A stretch of DNA of 13,947 bases from positions 1 through 13,947 of the forward strand of contig CANNMN010000015.1 in assembly GCA_947505885.1 (NCBI GenBank), in the 5' to 3' direction. Within the stretch, counting starts at the first letter, position 1. Each line of letters opens with the position of its first letter. A program made the position numbers and the translations under genes. Of the stretch, positions 6,974 through 13,718 are shown one piece after another. The stretch comes from Rickettsiales bacterium. Its GTDB lineage: Bacteria > Pseudomonadota > Alphaproteobacteria > Rickettsiales > UBA1997. The notes below the pieces were generated by a model. It did no database searches. It saw only the letters and a list, made by a program, of their open reading frames with translations, and was not told the origin of the DNA.

Positions 6974-7510
6974 ATGTCTCGCGTCGGAAAATTACCAGTT
7001 ATCATTCCAGAAAATATCAAAGTTACCATAGATAAAACTGTCATTACCTTTGATACCGGAAAAATCAAAAAAACTTATCAGGTTAATCCCCTAGTTAAGG
7101 CGGAGTTTATTGATAAAAAAATTAAACTTTCTGCAGTCGCTAAAAATGAAAGCACCGCTCCAATGTTCGTTGGAATGGACAGAAGTAACATAAAAAATCT
7201 TGTTGCTGGCCTGAATATTCCCTTCAAAACTACTTTAGAAATTAATGGAGTTGGCTACAAAGCCGCAGTTGATAAGGGTATTTTAACCCTAACTCTCGGG
7301 TACAGTCATGAAATCTTTTATGGATTGCCAGAGGGAATAACTGCTGTTTTTGAAAAACCAAACCTCGTCATTATTTCTGGTGACGATAAAGTCTTGGTTG
7401 GTCAAGTTGCCGCAGAAATTATTTCTTTTAGAAAGCCCGAGCCATATAAGGGAAAGGGTGTTAAGGTTTCTGGAAAATCAATACTAAGAAAAGAAGGTAA
7501 GAAAAAATAA
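6974..7510 (+). CDS. rplF: 50S ribosomal protein L6
   Basis: L6 is a two-domain protein near the GTPase-associated region of the 50S subunit. The product is 178 residues (E. coli 177). It starts MSRVGKLPVIIPENIKV. Domain 1 ends around residue 80, and domain 2 has FKTTLEINGVGYKAAVDKGI (split near 84-103) and LTLGYSHEIFYGLPEGI (106-122). The signature FRKPEPYKGKGVKVSGK lies near residues 152-168, followed by a basic end RKEGKKK. The usual KYADE after GKGV is replaced by KVSGK. It lies 7 bases after rpsH and 1 base before rplR. No Shine-Dalgarno is seen. Confidence 0.98.
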   Translation: MSRVGKLPVIIPENIKVTIDKTVITFDTGKIKKTYQVNPLVKAEFIDKKIKLSAVAKNESTAPMFVGMDRSNIKNLVAGLNIPFKTTLEINGVGYKAAVDKGILTLTLGYSHEIFYGLPEGITAVFEKPNLVIISGDDKVLVGQVAAEIISFRKPEPYKGKGVKVSGKSILRKEGKKK

Positions 7511-7511
7511 T

Positions 7512-7856
7512 ATGCTAACTAATCACGACAGAAGAAAATTTAGAACAAGAAACAGAATTGCAAAAAGCAATAAGTCGCTCCGCCCACGCGCCTCTGTCCA
7601 CAGATCAAATACAAATATTTATATTCAATTATTTGATCATAGTGGCAAAGTCTTATACTCCTTTTCAACATTGAATTTTAAAGGAAGTCCAAAAATTTCA
7701 GGCCTTGAAAAAGCCAAGTCAGTTGGAAAAGAATTTGCGGAGCTTTGCTTAAAAGGCGGCGTCACAAAAATCGTGTTTGACAAAGGGGCCTATGTTTACG
7801 GCGGTCGCGTTAAGGCTCTAGCCGAATCTTGCCGCGCAGCTGGCCTACAATTTTAA
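7512..7856 (+). CDS. rplR: 50S ribosomal protein L18
   Basis: L18 binds 5S rRNA with L5 in the central protuberance. The product is 114 residues, normal length (about 117). The basic N-terminal tail is [20 protein letters not shown] (about residues 6-25), then [17 protein letters not shown] (26-42). The C-terminal signature is [20 protein letters not shown] (86-105), ending SCRAAGLQF. The family form FDRGGYxYHGR appears here as [15 protein letters not shown] lies about 14 bases upstream, too far for a normal Shine-Dalgarno. It is 1 base after rplF; an 11-base gap precedes rpsE. Confidence 0.97.
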   Translation: MLTNHDRRKFRTRNRIAKSNKSLRPRASVHRSNTNIYIQLFDHSGKVLYSFSTLNFKGSPKISGLEKAKSVGKEFAELCLKGGVTKIVFDKGAYVYGGRVKALAESCRAAGLQF

Positions 7857-7867
7857 AAAATCTTCAG

Positions 7868-8440
7868 ATGTCAAAACAACAAGCAAAAAATCAAAAGGAA
7901 AAAACTACAGAAATTGTTGAAAAACTAGTTTCAATCAATCGTGTTTCTAAGACCGTTAAAGGCGGTAAGAATATGTCTTTTTCCGCCCTGGTTGTGGTTG
8001 GAGACGCAAATGGTCGCGTTGGTTTTGGAAAGGGAAATGCAACTGAAGTAGCGGACGCTAAAAGCAAAGCTTTTGAAGCGGCTAAAAAAGCAATGATTAA
8101 AGTGGCTCTAAAAGAGGGACGCACAATTCATCATGATATTTTCGCCAGATTTTGTTCCGGAAAAGTTTACCTTAGATCTGCCCCAGCCGGAACTGGAGTA
8201 ATTGCTGGTGGTCCAATGCGTGCAATTTTTGAATGCGCAGGTATTCATGATATCGTAGCCAAGTCAGTTGGAACCTCAAATCCTTACAATATGGTTGGCG
8301 CAACTTTTGCAGCTCTTAAGCAACTCCTTTCTCCGAGATTAATCGCCGAAAGAAGATCGAAAGAAATTTCTGAAATTATTAAAAGAAGAAATTCAGCACT
8401 CAAATATGTAGAGCCAAAACAAGAACAAAAAACTGAATAG
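7868..8440 (+). CDS. rpsE: 30S ribosomal protein S5
   Basis: S5 shapes the mRNA entry channel and affects decoding accuracy. The product is 190 residues from ATG 7868. An in-frame TTG at 7829 would extend it into rplR and does not look like the family, so it is not used. A Lys/Gln-rich lead (about 15 residues) precedes the dsRBD-like domain: [20 protein letters not shown] (25-44), [20 protein letters not shown] (49-68). The C-terminal domain has [20 protein letters not shown] (104-123) and [20 protein letters not shown] (132-151). GGPMRA and NPYNMV are alphaproteobacterial forms. Common VP after the GK(N)A.E motif is VA here. No Shine-Dalgarno. rpmD follows after 2 bases. Confidence 0.96.
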   Translation: MSKQQAKNQKEKTTEIVEKLVSINRVSKTVKGGKNMSFSALVVVGDANGRVGFGKGNATEVADAKSKAFEAAKKAMIKVALKEGRTIHHDIFARFCSGKVYLRSAPAGTGVIAGGPMRAIFECAGIHDIVAKSVGTSNPYNMVGATFAALKQLLSPRLIAERRSKEISEIIKRRNSALKYVEPKQEQKTE

Positions 8441-8442
8441 CC

Positions 8443-8637
8443 ATGAAGCCAGAAAACTTCCTCAATAAAAAAATTACCATAACCCAAATCAAAAGCGGGT
8501 TAAAATTTAATGACAGACAAAAAGGAAATCTTGTTGGTCTTGGTCTAAGGGGCATTGGTTCTTCATCAGAACTAATGGTCACCCAGGCAATAATTGGCAT
8601 GATTAAAAAAGTCAGTCACGCTGTAAAATTTAATTAA
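8443..8637 (+). CDS. rpmD: 50S ribosomal protein L30
   Basis: L30 is a small, often dispensable 50S protein. The product is 64 residues, normal length. It has a seven-residue lead, then KKITITQIKSGLKFNDRQKG (about residues 9-28), NLVGLGLRGIGSSSEL (29-44) and the end IIGMIKKVSHAVKF. These match the family pattern ITqvKS.I.....q..tL.gLGL....... GMi.KV.HlV. The position between rpsE and rplO is the universal one. The start lacks a Shine-Dalgarno (AATAGCCATG). rplO follows after 3 bases. Some reduced alphaproteobacteria lose this gene, so its retention here is worth recording. Confidence 0.95.
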   Translation: MKPENFLNKKITITQIKSGLKFNDRQKGNLVGLGLRGIGSSSELMVTQAIIGMIKKVSHAVKFN

Positions 8638-8640
8638 ACT

Positions 8641-9075
8641 ATGTCTCTTTCTCTTACTACTCTTCCAAAAATTAAAAGAAACTCGCGAATCAGGGTTGGC
8701 CGCGGTATTGGCTCTGGCAAAGGTAAAACTTCCGGACGCGGTGTAAAAGGGCAAAAAGCTAGAACCGGACATCATTCGGTAAAAGGTTTTGAGGGTGGTC
8801 AAACGCCAATCTACATGCGCTTGCCTAAAAAAGGCTTCACGAATGTCCTCCGCAAAAAAATTGAAGCTGTTAGTATACGAGATATTGTCTCCATGATTGA
8901 AAGTAAGAAGATTGACGCCTCTTCGATCATTACAAAAGAATCCCTGGAGAATGCTGGCTTGATTAAATGCAAAAACTCCAAAGTTAAGCTCATCATGAGC
9001 AAAAAAGAAATTTTATTAAAATTCAAAGTTGCTGTTGACGCCTATTCTGAAAAAGCAAAAGATTTTAGCGCATAA
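8641..9075 (+). CDS. rplO: 50S ribosomal protein L15
   Basis: L15 is a late-assembly 50S protein with a long basic N-terminal extension into rRNA. The product is 144 residues, normal length. The Gly-rich extension is [20 protein letters not shown] (about residues 18-37), then [20 protein letters not shown] (38-57) and [11 protein letters not shown] (58-68). The C-terminal globular domain (70-144) is Lys-rich and contains [18 protein letters not shown]. All blocks fit the family. The stop shares a base with the secY start (TAATG), so secY is probably translated by re-initiation after rplO. Confidence 0.97.
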   Translation: MSLSLTTLPKIKRNSRIRVGRGIGSGKGKTSGRGVKGQKARTGHHSVKGFEGGQTPIYMRLPKKGFTNVLRKKIEAVSIRDIVSMIESKKIDASSIITKESLENAGLIKCKNSKVKLIMSKKEILLKFKVAVDAYSEKAKDFSA

Positions 9076-10361
9076 TGCCTAAGGTTACTGCAAATTCAGA
9101 ACTTAAAAGAAGGATCCTCTTCACCATTGGTATTTTACTCATTTACCGTTTCGGTACTTTCGTGCCAATTCCAGGTATTGATGTTGAGGTTCTAAAAAAA
9201 TTCTTTGCATCTGAAGGTGCCAGTATGTTTGGCATGATAAATCTATTCTCGGGTGGGGCCTTAGAGCGCATGAGTATTTTTGCGCTGAATATTATGCCAT
9301 ACATCACCTCTTCGATCATAATGCAATTATTAACCTCGATGCATAAAGGTCTCGAGTCTTTAAAGAAGGAAGGTGAGTATGGTCGCGCCAAGATTAATCA
9401 GTACACTCGTTACTTAACCATTATTCTCGCTCTTTTTCAGTCGCTCGGAGTATATTACGCTCTATCAAATCCTGAGCACAGCGCCTTTGTTTCTGATTCT
9501 AATATTTTTATGTGGACCACCTGCGTTAGTCTCGTTGGGGGTACGGTTATGTTGATGTGGTTTGGCGAGAGAATTACAGCTTCCGGTATCGGCAACGGCA
9601 TCTCGCTAATAATTTTTGTGGGTATTGTATCATCTCTTCCTTCAACAATTATCCAAGTTTTTGATCTTTCTAAAACTGGCATTTATTCTTGGTTTACAGT
9701 TTTACTTTTTTTTGCTGCTTTTGCCGGGTTTTTAATGCTGGTATGTTTTATCGAGAAAACTCATAAACGTATCAAAATTCAATATCCAAATGCAACAATG
9801 ATGAAGGCTGCAGGGATGTCTGATTCATCTTTTTTACCACTAAAGATAAATATCTCTGGTGTAATTCCCCCTATTTTTGCTAGTTCAATTCTGATGTTTC
9901 CAGCGGCAATAATACAATTTACTGGCACTGATGGAGATTTTTTTGTTTCAGCTTTGCGCAGAGGTGGAGGACTTTACTTGTTTCTTTTTTCCTCTCTAAT
10001 TCTTTTCTTCTCTTATTTCTATTCATCTATTGTTTTTAATACCGAGGATGTCGCAAATAATCTAAAAAAGAGTAATTGTTTTATTCTCGGGGTTAGACCT
10101 GGAATGGCTACGGCGCAACATCTCGATAAGGTAGTTTCTCGTCTTACTTTGCTCGGCGCAATTTACTTAATCATCGTTTGTATCACGCCAGAAATTTTAG
10201 TAACTCATTATTCAATCCCTCTTCATATTGGCGGTACAGGAATTTTGATTTTAGTCAATGTTGTTCTCGATTTGGTAAACCAGGTGCAATCACATCTCTT
10301 AGCAAATAAGTATGGCTCAGGCTCAGGAGCTAAAAGGAGAAGAGTGAGGGTAAGAGCATGA
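9075..10361 (+). CDS. secY: Preprotein translocase subunit SecY
   Basis: SecY is the channel of the SecYEG translocon in the inner membrane. The product is 428 residues (E. coli 443) with ten predictable membrane segments, roughly at 13-32, 69-90, 113-131, 146-162, 173-195, 206-226, 261-281, 299-320, 355-372 and 382-400. Family marks are FGTFVPIPGID (26-36), FSGGALERMSIFALNIMPYI (58-77), ERITASGIGNGISLIIF (165-181), SGVIPPIFASS (261-271) and GVRPGMATAQ (339-348). The last holds the cytoplasmic-loop Arg that SecA-dependent transport needs. Oddities: the loop between segments 6 and 7 reads QYPNATMMKAAGMSD and lacks the usual basic residues, the usual PG before RPG is LG, and the C-terminus is a Gly/Ser stretch plus RRRVRVR. 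The start is coupled to rplO, and the stop overlaps adk. Confidence 0.97.
   Translation: MPKVTANSELKRRILFTIGILLIYRFGTFVPIPGIDVEVLKKFFASEGASMFGMINLFSGGALERMSIFALNIMPYITSSIIMQLLTSMHKGLESLKKEGEYGRAKINQYTRYLTIILALFQSLGVYYALSNPEHSAFVSDSNIFMWTTCVSLVGGTVMLMWFGERITASGIGNGISLIIFVGIVSSLPSTIIQVFDLSKTGIYSWFTVLLFFAAFAGFLMLVCFIEKTHKRIKIQYPNATMMKAAGMSDSSFLPLKINISGVIPPIFASSILMFPAAIIQFTGTDGDFFVSALRRGGGLYLFLFSSLILFFSYFYSSIVFNTEDVANNLKKSNCFILGVRPGMATAQHLDKVVSRLTLLGAIYLIIVCITPEILVTHYSIPLHIGGTGILILVNVVLDLVNQVQSHLLANKYGSGSGAKRRRVRVRA
10346..10350 (+). promoter_or_regulatory. Shine-Dalgarno site for adk
   Basis: GAGGG lies 7 bases before the adk ATG. A second AAGGAGA lies about 10 bases further upstream. Both are inside the codons for the Arg-rich SecY tail. 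Confidence 0.65.
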
Positions 10362-11023
10362 CGAACATAATTTTTCTTGGAGCGCCTGGCTCTGGCAAGG
10401 GTACCCAGGCAGCAATGCTTTCTGCAAAATTAAAAGTTCCGGCAATTTCAACCGGCGAGACTTTGCGCAGGGAAGTTGAGCAGCAAAGTGAAATAGGCAA
10501 ACTGGCTAAATCTTACATGGAATCAGGAAAACTGGTTCCAGACAATATTATTATTGATATTATAAAGATTAGACTCATCAACTCGGATTGCGATAATGGA
10601 TTTATCCTCGATGGCTTTCCGCGCACTACCTTTCAAGCCGAAGAGCTTGAAAAGATACTTGATTCACTTGGTAAAAAAATTGATCACGTTTTCAATTTTG
10701 AGATTGACGAAGAAACTCTAGTCAAAAGAATTTCTGGCCGCTTTTCTTGTAAAAGTTGTGGCGCGATTTATAATCATTATTTCAAACCTCTTATAAAAAA
10801 TGGACTTTGCGATAATTGTGGCTCAATTGAATTTGAAGGCAGATCTGACGATAATGAAGAGGCGGTAAAAAATCGTCTCAAAATCTATCACGAGTCTACT
10901 TACCCACTTACACAGTTTTATCAAAAAAAGAACTTGCTTGTTTCGATCTCGTCCATAAAAGGCGCGCCCCTCGTTTTTGAGGCATTGATCGAAGCGCTTA
11001 AGTCTTCTTCTAAAAAATTTTAA
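10358..11023 (+). CDS. adk: Adenylate kinase
   Basis: Adenylate kinase interconverts ATP plus AMP with two ADP in the cytoplasm. The product is 221 residues, the long-lid form. The P-loop is GAPGSGKGT (residues 8-16). The AMP-binding part has ISTGETLRREV (30-40), where the usual STGD is STGE, and FILDGFPRTTFQAEEL (82-97). The lid (about 128-165) carries GRFSCKSCGAIYN and CDNCG. Cys131, 134, 151 and 154 form a C-x2-C-x16-C-x2-C set expected to bind zinc, as in many Gram-positive and some alphaproteobacterial enzymes. RSDDNEEAVKNRL (162-174) holds the catalytic Arg/Asp residues. The ATG overlaps the secY stop by 4 bases (ATGA), with GAGGG upstream. The secY-adk pair is widely conserved. Confidence 0.97.
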   Translation: MTNIIFLGAPGSGKGTQAAMLSAKLKVPAISTGETLRREVEQQSEIGKLAKSYMESGKLVPDNIIIDIIKIRLINSDCDNGFILDGFPRTTFQAEELEKILDSLGKKIDHVFNFEIDEETLVKRISGRFSCKSCGAIYNHYFKPLIKNGLCDNCGSIEFEGRSDDNEEAVKNRLKIYHESTYPLTQFYQKKNLLVSISSIKGAPLVFEALIEALKSSSKKF

Positions 11024-11031
11024 TTTAAAAA

Positions 11032-11412
11032 ATGGCTAGAATCGCTGGAGTAAATATTCCAAAAGAAAAGCGCTTTGTTATCGCTTTAACCTATATATAC
11101 GGAATTGGCAAAACTACCGCTAACAAAATTTGCAAAAAATTAAAAATCGCTCTCGAGCTTCGAACTCACCAAATAAGCGAAGACAAGCTAGTGGAAGTTC
11201 GTGCCTTACTTGAAAAAGAACGAGCTGTTCTTGAGGGAGACCTAAGGAGAAAAGTTACTTCAGATATAAAAAGACTGATTGATATAGGTTGTTATCGCGG
11301 TATTCGTCACGTGAAGAAACTTCCAGTTCGCGGACAAAGAACCCATACTAATGCTAGAACTCGTAAGGGTCGTGGCGTGGCAATTGCCGGAAAAAAGAAA
11401 GCAGTTAAATAA
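11032..11412 (+). CDS. rpsM: 30S ribosomal protein S13
   Basis: S13 sits in the 30S head, contacts P-site tRNA through its tail, and bridges to L5. The product is 126 residues (E. coli 118). It starts [20 protein letters not shown], with the helix-two-turn-helix motif [14 protein letters not shown] (21-34). The central helices include [20 protein letters not shown] (67-86) and [20 protein letters not shown] (87-106), ending [20 protein letters not shown]. All diagnostic blocks are present. The start has the context AATTTAAAAAATG with no Shine-Dalgarno. Only 8 bases separate it from adk, so there is no room for the S4-binding pseudoknot leader found before this gene in E. coli. Confidence 0.98.
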   Translation: MARIAGVNIPKEKRFVIALTYIYGIGKTTANKICKKLKIALELRTHQISEDKLVEVRALLEKERAVLEGDLRRKVTSDIKRLIDIGCYRGIRHVKKLPVRGQRTHTNARTRKGRGVAIAGKKKAVK

Positions 11413-11420
11413 TTTTTAAA

Positions 11421-11840
11421 ATGACTGAGACAAAAATAGACGCAGCATCAAAGGAAAAAAAATCCTCTAAAGGCTCAAACAAAAAAAAGAAAAATATTAG
11501 CAGTGGCGTTGTTCATGTCTATGCTAGCTTCAACAATACAATCATCACCATCTCCGATGGGGCTGGTAATGTAATCTGCTGGTCATCAGCTGGAAAACAA
11601 GGCTTTAAGGGCTCAAGAAAATCAACCCCTTATGCTGCGCAAGTTGCAACCCAACATGTAATTAATATTGCAAAAGAGTGTGGCTTACAAAGTGCTTTGG
11701 TTGAAGTGAGAGGTCCTGGAGTCGGTAGAGAGGCTTCTCTGCGCGCAATTCAGGCTTCTGGGATTAATGTTACCATGATTAAAGATATTACTTACCACCC
11801 ACATAACGGCTGTCGTCCAGCAAAAAGACGACGCGTTTAA
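11421..11840 (+). CDS. rpsK: 30S ribosomal protein S11
   Basis: S11 lies on the 30S platform near the mRNA exit. The product is 139 residues (E. coli 129). The N-terminal 28 residues are a Lys/Ser-rich tail coded by long A tracts. The core has [20 protein letters not shown] (29-48), [20 protein letters not shown] (58-77) and [17 protein letters not shown] (94-110). The C-terminus is [18 protein letters not shown]. In nearly all S11 proteins this reads DVTPIPHNGCRPPKKRRV, so PI has become YH and one Pro is lost. The Asn-Gly pair at 129-130 is retained (in E. coli this Asn is converted to isoaspartate). It lies 8 bases after rpsM. Context is TTTTTAAAATG, with no Shine-Dalgarno. Confidence 0.97.
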   Translation: MTETKIDAASKEKKSSKGSNKKKKNISSGVVHVYASFNNTIITISDGAGNVICWSSAGKQGFKGSRKSTPYAAQVATQHVINIAKECGLQSALVEVRGPGVGREASLRAIQASGINVTMIKDITYHPHNGCRPAKRRRV

Positions 11841-11870
11841 TACGAGTTTTAATTCCAATTTTTTAGCAAT

Positions 11871-12899
11871 ATGGCGATCTTAAAAGAAAGCTGGTCTCTA
11901 TTGACCAAACCAACATCCGTAATTCTAAAAGACGGCTATGATAACCTAACTAAATCAATCATAGTTATGGAGCCTTTTGCTAGGGGCTTTGGTAACACAT
12001 TAGGTAATGCTCTTCGTCGAGTTCTTCTCTCTTCTATTAACGGATTTGCAGTTACTTCAGTTAAAATTGAAGGCGTTCTCCATGAATATGGCAGTGTTGA
12101 TGGAATAAAGGAAGACGTCCTTGACATCATTATGAATCTAAAATCACTAGCAGTCTCCAAGGAGGGAGCCTCTCCATGTGTTTTAAAGCTTTCTACCAGT
12201 AAAACTGGTCCAGTTTATGCCGGATCAATTGAAGCTCCAGCTGGCGTTCATATCGTCAATAAAGATCTTCTGATCTGCACTATGAATAAGGGTGCAAAGA
12301 TCGACATGCAAATCAATGTCGAATGTGGCAAGGGCTATGTTCCAGCTGAACAAGGAAAGAAGAGTGACCGCGCCGTTGGAACTATCATGGTTGATTCTGT
12401 ATTTAGTCCGGTAAAGAAAGTTTCTTACAGAGTTGAAAATGCTCGCGTTGGTCAGATCACTGATTTTGATAAACTGATCCTTGAAATTGATACTAACGGT
12501 ACCATTAGCCCTCAAGACGCATTAGGCGTTGCGGCAAAAATTCTTCAAGAACAGTTGCAGGTTTTTGTCAATTTTGATTTGTCAAAAGTTGACGCCCCAG
12601 TACAAAAAGAAGTTTTTGTTGAGCAGGAGTTTAACAAAAATTTATTGAAGACAATTGATGAGTTAGAGCTTTCCGTTCGCTCTTACAATTGCCTTAAAAA
12701 CGAAAATATCATTTACGTTGGTGATCTCGTCGCAAGAACAGAATCAGAGATGCTCAAGACTGCAAATTTTGGTAGAAAATCTCTCAATGAATTAAAGGAA
12801 AATCTAAAGGCAATGAATTTAAATTTTGGCATGAAAATTGCCAATTGGCCACCAAAAAATATGGATGAATTGCTCAAAATGAAGAATAAGGAGTTCTAA
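11871..12899 (+). CDS. rpoA: RNA polymerase subunit alpha
   Basis: The alpha subunit dimerises to start RNA polymerase assembly, and its C-terminal domain contacts UP elements and activators. The product is 342 residues, normal length. The N-terminal domain has [20 protein letters not shown] (33-52), [20 protein letters not shown] (62-81), and [20 protein letters not shown] (185-204). The C-terminal domain (about 258-320) has [20 protein letters not shown] (262-281), with Arg270 and Asn273 at the positions of the E. coli DNA-contact residues Arg265 and Asn268. [12 protein letters not shown] (301-312) follows. The 30-base gap before it is the longest in the window and holds no Shine-Dalgarno, clear promoter or hairpin. 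Two bases follow before rplQ. Confidence 0.98.
   Translation: MAILKESWSLLTKPTSVILKDGYDNLTKSIIVMEPFARGFGNTLGNALRRVLLSSINGFAVTSVKIEGVLHEYGSVDGIKEDVLDIIMNLKSLAVSKEGASPCVLKLSTSKTGPVYAGSIEAPAGVHIVNKDLLICTMNKGAKIDMQINVECGKGYVPAEQGKKSDRAVGTIMVDSVFSPVKKVSYRVENARVGQITDFDKLILEIDTNGTISPQDALGVAAKILQEQLQVFVNFDLSKVDAPVQKEVFVEQEFNKNLLKTIDELELSVRSYNCLKNENIIYVGDLVARTESEMLKTANFGRKSLNELKENLKAMNLNFGMKIANWPPKNMDELLKMKNKEF
12888..12893 (+). promoter_or_regulatory. Shine-Dalgarno site for rplQ
   Basis: AAGGAG lies 8 bases before the rplQ ATG and overlaps the last rpoA codons. It is a strong match and supports the ATG at 12902. Confidence 0.85.
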
Positions 12900-12901
12900 A
12901 A

Positions 12902-13294
12902 ATGTATCACAGAATTAAGGGGCGCAAGCTCGGTAGAAATACTGCACACAGAAAAGCTTTGTTGCGCAACCTCTCTCTCGCTATTTTGCAGCGCGAAGTC
13001 ATCAAAACAACCTTGCCAAAAGCTAAAGAAATTAGGCCTTTTGTTGAGAAGCTTCTAACAATATCTAAGAAAGATACTCTGGCAAACCGTCGTTTGGCAA
13101 TCTCAATTCTTGGCAATGACCTCGTTGTCGAGAAGCTTTTCAAAGAAATTGGCCCAAGAATTGTCAGCAGAAATGGTGGCTATACTAGAATTTTAAAATT
13201 TGGATTCAGAACTGGCGATAAAGCTCCAATGGCTTTATTTGAGCTAGTTGACAGAGTTATTGTTGAAGAAAAATCCGAAGAAAAAACTGCTTAG
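12902..13294 (+). CDS. rplQ: 50S ribosomal protein L17
   Basis: L17 is a 50S protein near the tunnel exit and normally closes the alpha block. The product is 130 residues (E. coli 127). The N-terminus reads [20 protein letters not shown]; the near-universal MRH is MYH here. The core has [20 protein letters not shown] (22-41) and [20 protein letters not shown] (42-61). The end of the domain is [20 protein letters not shown] (split near 91-110) and ALFELVD. The tail is acidic and Lys-rich (EEKSEEKTA). A strong AAGGAG supports the start. rplS follows after 13 bases, instead of leaving the operon as is usual. Confidence 0.97.
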   Translation: MYHRIKGRKLGRNTAHRKALLRNLSLAILQREVIKTTLPKAKEIRPFVEKLLTISKKDTLANRRLAISILGNDLVVEKLFKEIGPRIVSRNGGYTRILKFGFRTGDKAPMALFELVDRVIVEEKSEEKTA

Positions 13295-13307
13295 AATTAA
13301 TTAATTT

Positions 13308-13718
13308 ATGAAAAACTTACTCTCAGATTTTGCTAAGGAGCAGACTAAAAAAATCCTAGAAAATCGTAAGCTGCCAAAATTCAAAGCTGGCGACACAGTT
13401 AATGTGAAATACAAAATCACTGAAGCTGGAAACACCCGTATTCAAGCTTTTAAAGGCGTCGTAATTGCCAAGACAAAAAGCGATCTGAATTATTCAGCCT
13501 CTTTTACCGTTAGAAAGATTAGCTCCAACATTGGCGTTGAAAGAAAATTTATGGTTTACTCGCCATTGCTTGCTGCTGTAGAGGTTTTGAAGCAGGGCGT
13601 AGTGCGTCGTAGTAAGCTTTACTATTTGCGCAACCTAACCGGCAAAGCTTCGCGTATTAAAGAAAAGCTAGATTTTCTTGTTGATGCTGGCGCCGCTGAA
13701 GATGCCGCCTCTTCTTAA
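13308..13718 (+). CDS. rplS: 50S ribosomal protein L19
   Basis: L19 lies at the subunit interface and takes part in bridges to 16S rRNA. The product is 136 residues (E. coli 115), extended at both ends. Family blocks are [20 protein letters not shown] (23-42), [17 protein letters not shown] (43-59), [20 protein letters not shown] (64-83), YSP, and [20 protein letters not shown] (98-117), then KEKLDF. The last 15 residues ([12 protein letters not shown] and neighbours) are an Ala/Asp-rich tail. No Shine-Dalgarno; the 13-base gap after rplQ is AATTAATTAATTT-like. rplS usually sits with rpsP, rimM and trmD, so its place here is unusual. Its 3' end overlaps the next reading frame by 17 bases, and its stop codon lies in a hairpin. 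Confidence 0.97.
   Translation: MKNLLSDFAKEQTKKILENRKLPKFKAGDTVNVKYKITEAGNTRIQAFKGVVIAKTKSDLNYSASFTVRKISSNIGVERKFMVYSPLLAAVEVLKQGVVRRSKLYYLRNLTGKASRIKEKLDFLVDAGAAEDAASS

Noticed and set aside
7829..7867. TTG start extending rpsE into rplR
   Set aside because: The added residues do not match S5, and an ATG directly after the rplR stop gives a normal-length protein.
11841..11870. The 30-base rpsK-rpoA gap as a promoter or terminator
   Set aside because: It has a T6 run but no stem before it, and no -35/-10 pair; nothing supportable is there.
12225..12515. Minus-strand open frame of 96 codons opposite rpoA
   Set aside because: It lies wholly opposite a conserved rpoA segment, has no recognisable protein features, and is explained by codon bias on the other strand.
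13295..13306. AATTAATTAATT palindrome between rplQ and rplS
   Set aside because: Pure A/T palindromes this short are expected in A+T-rich spacers, and it has no adjoining T run or operator-like context.
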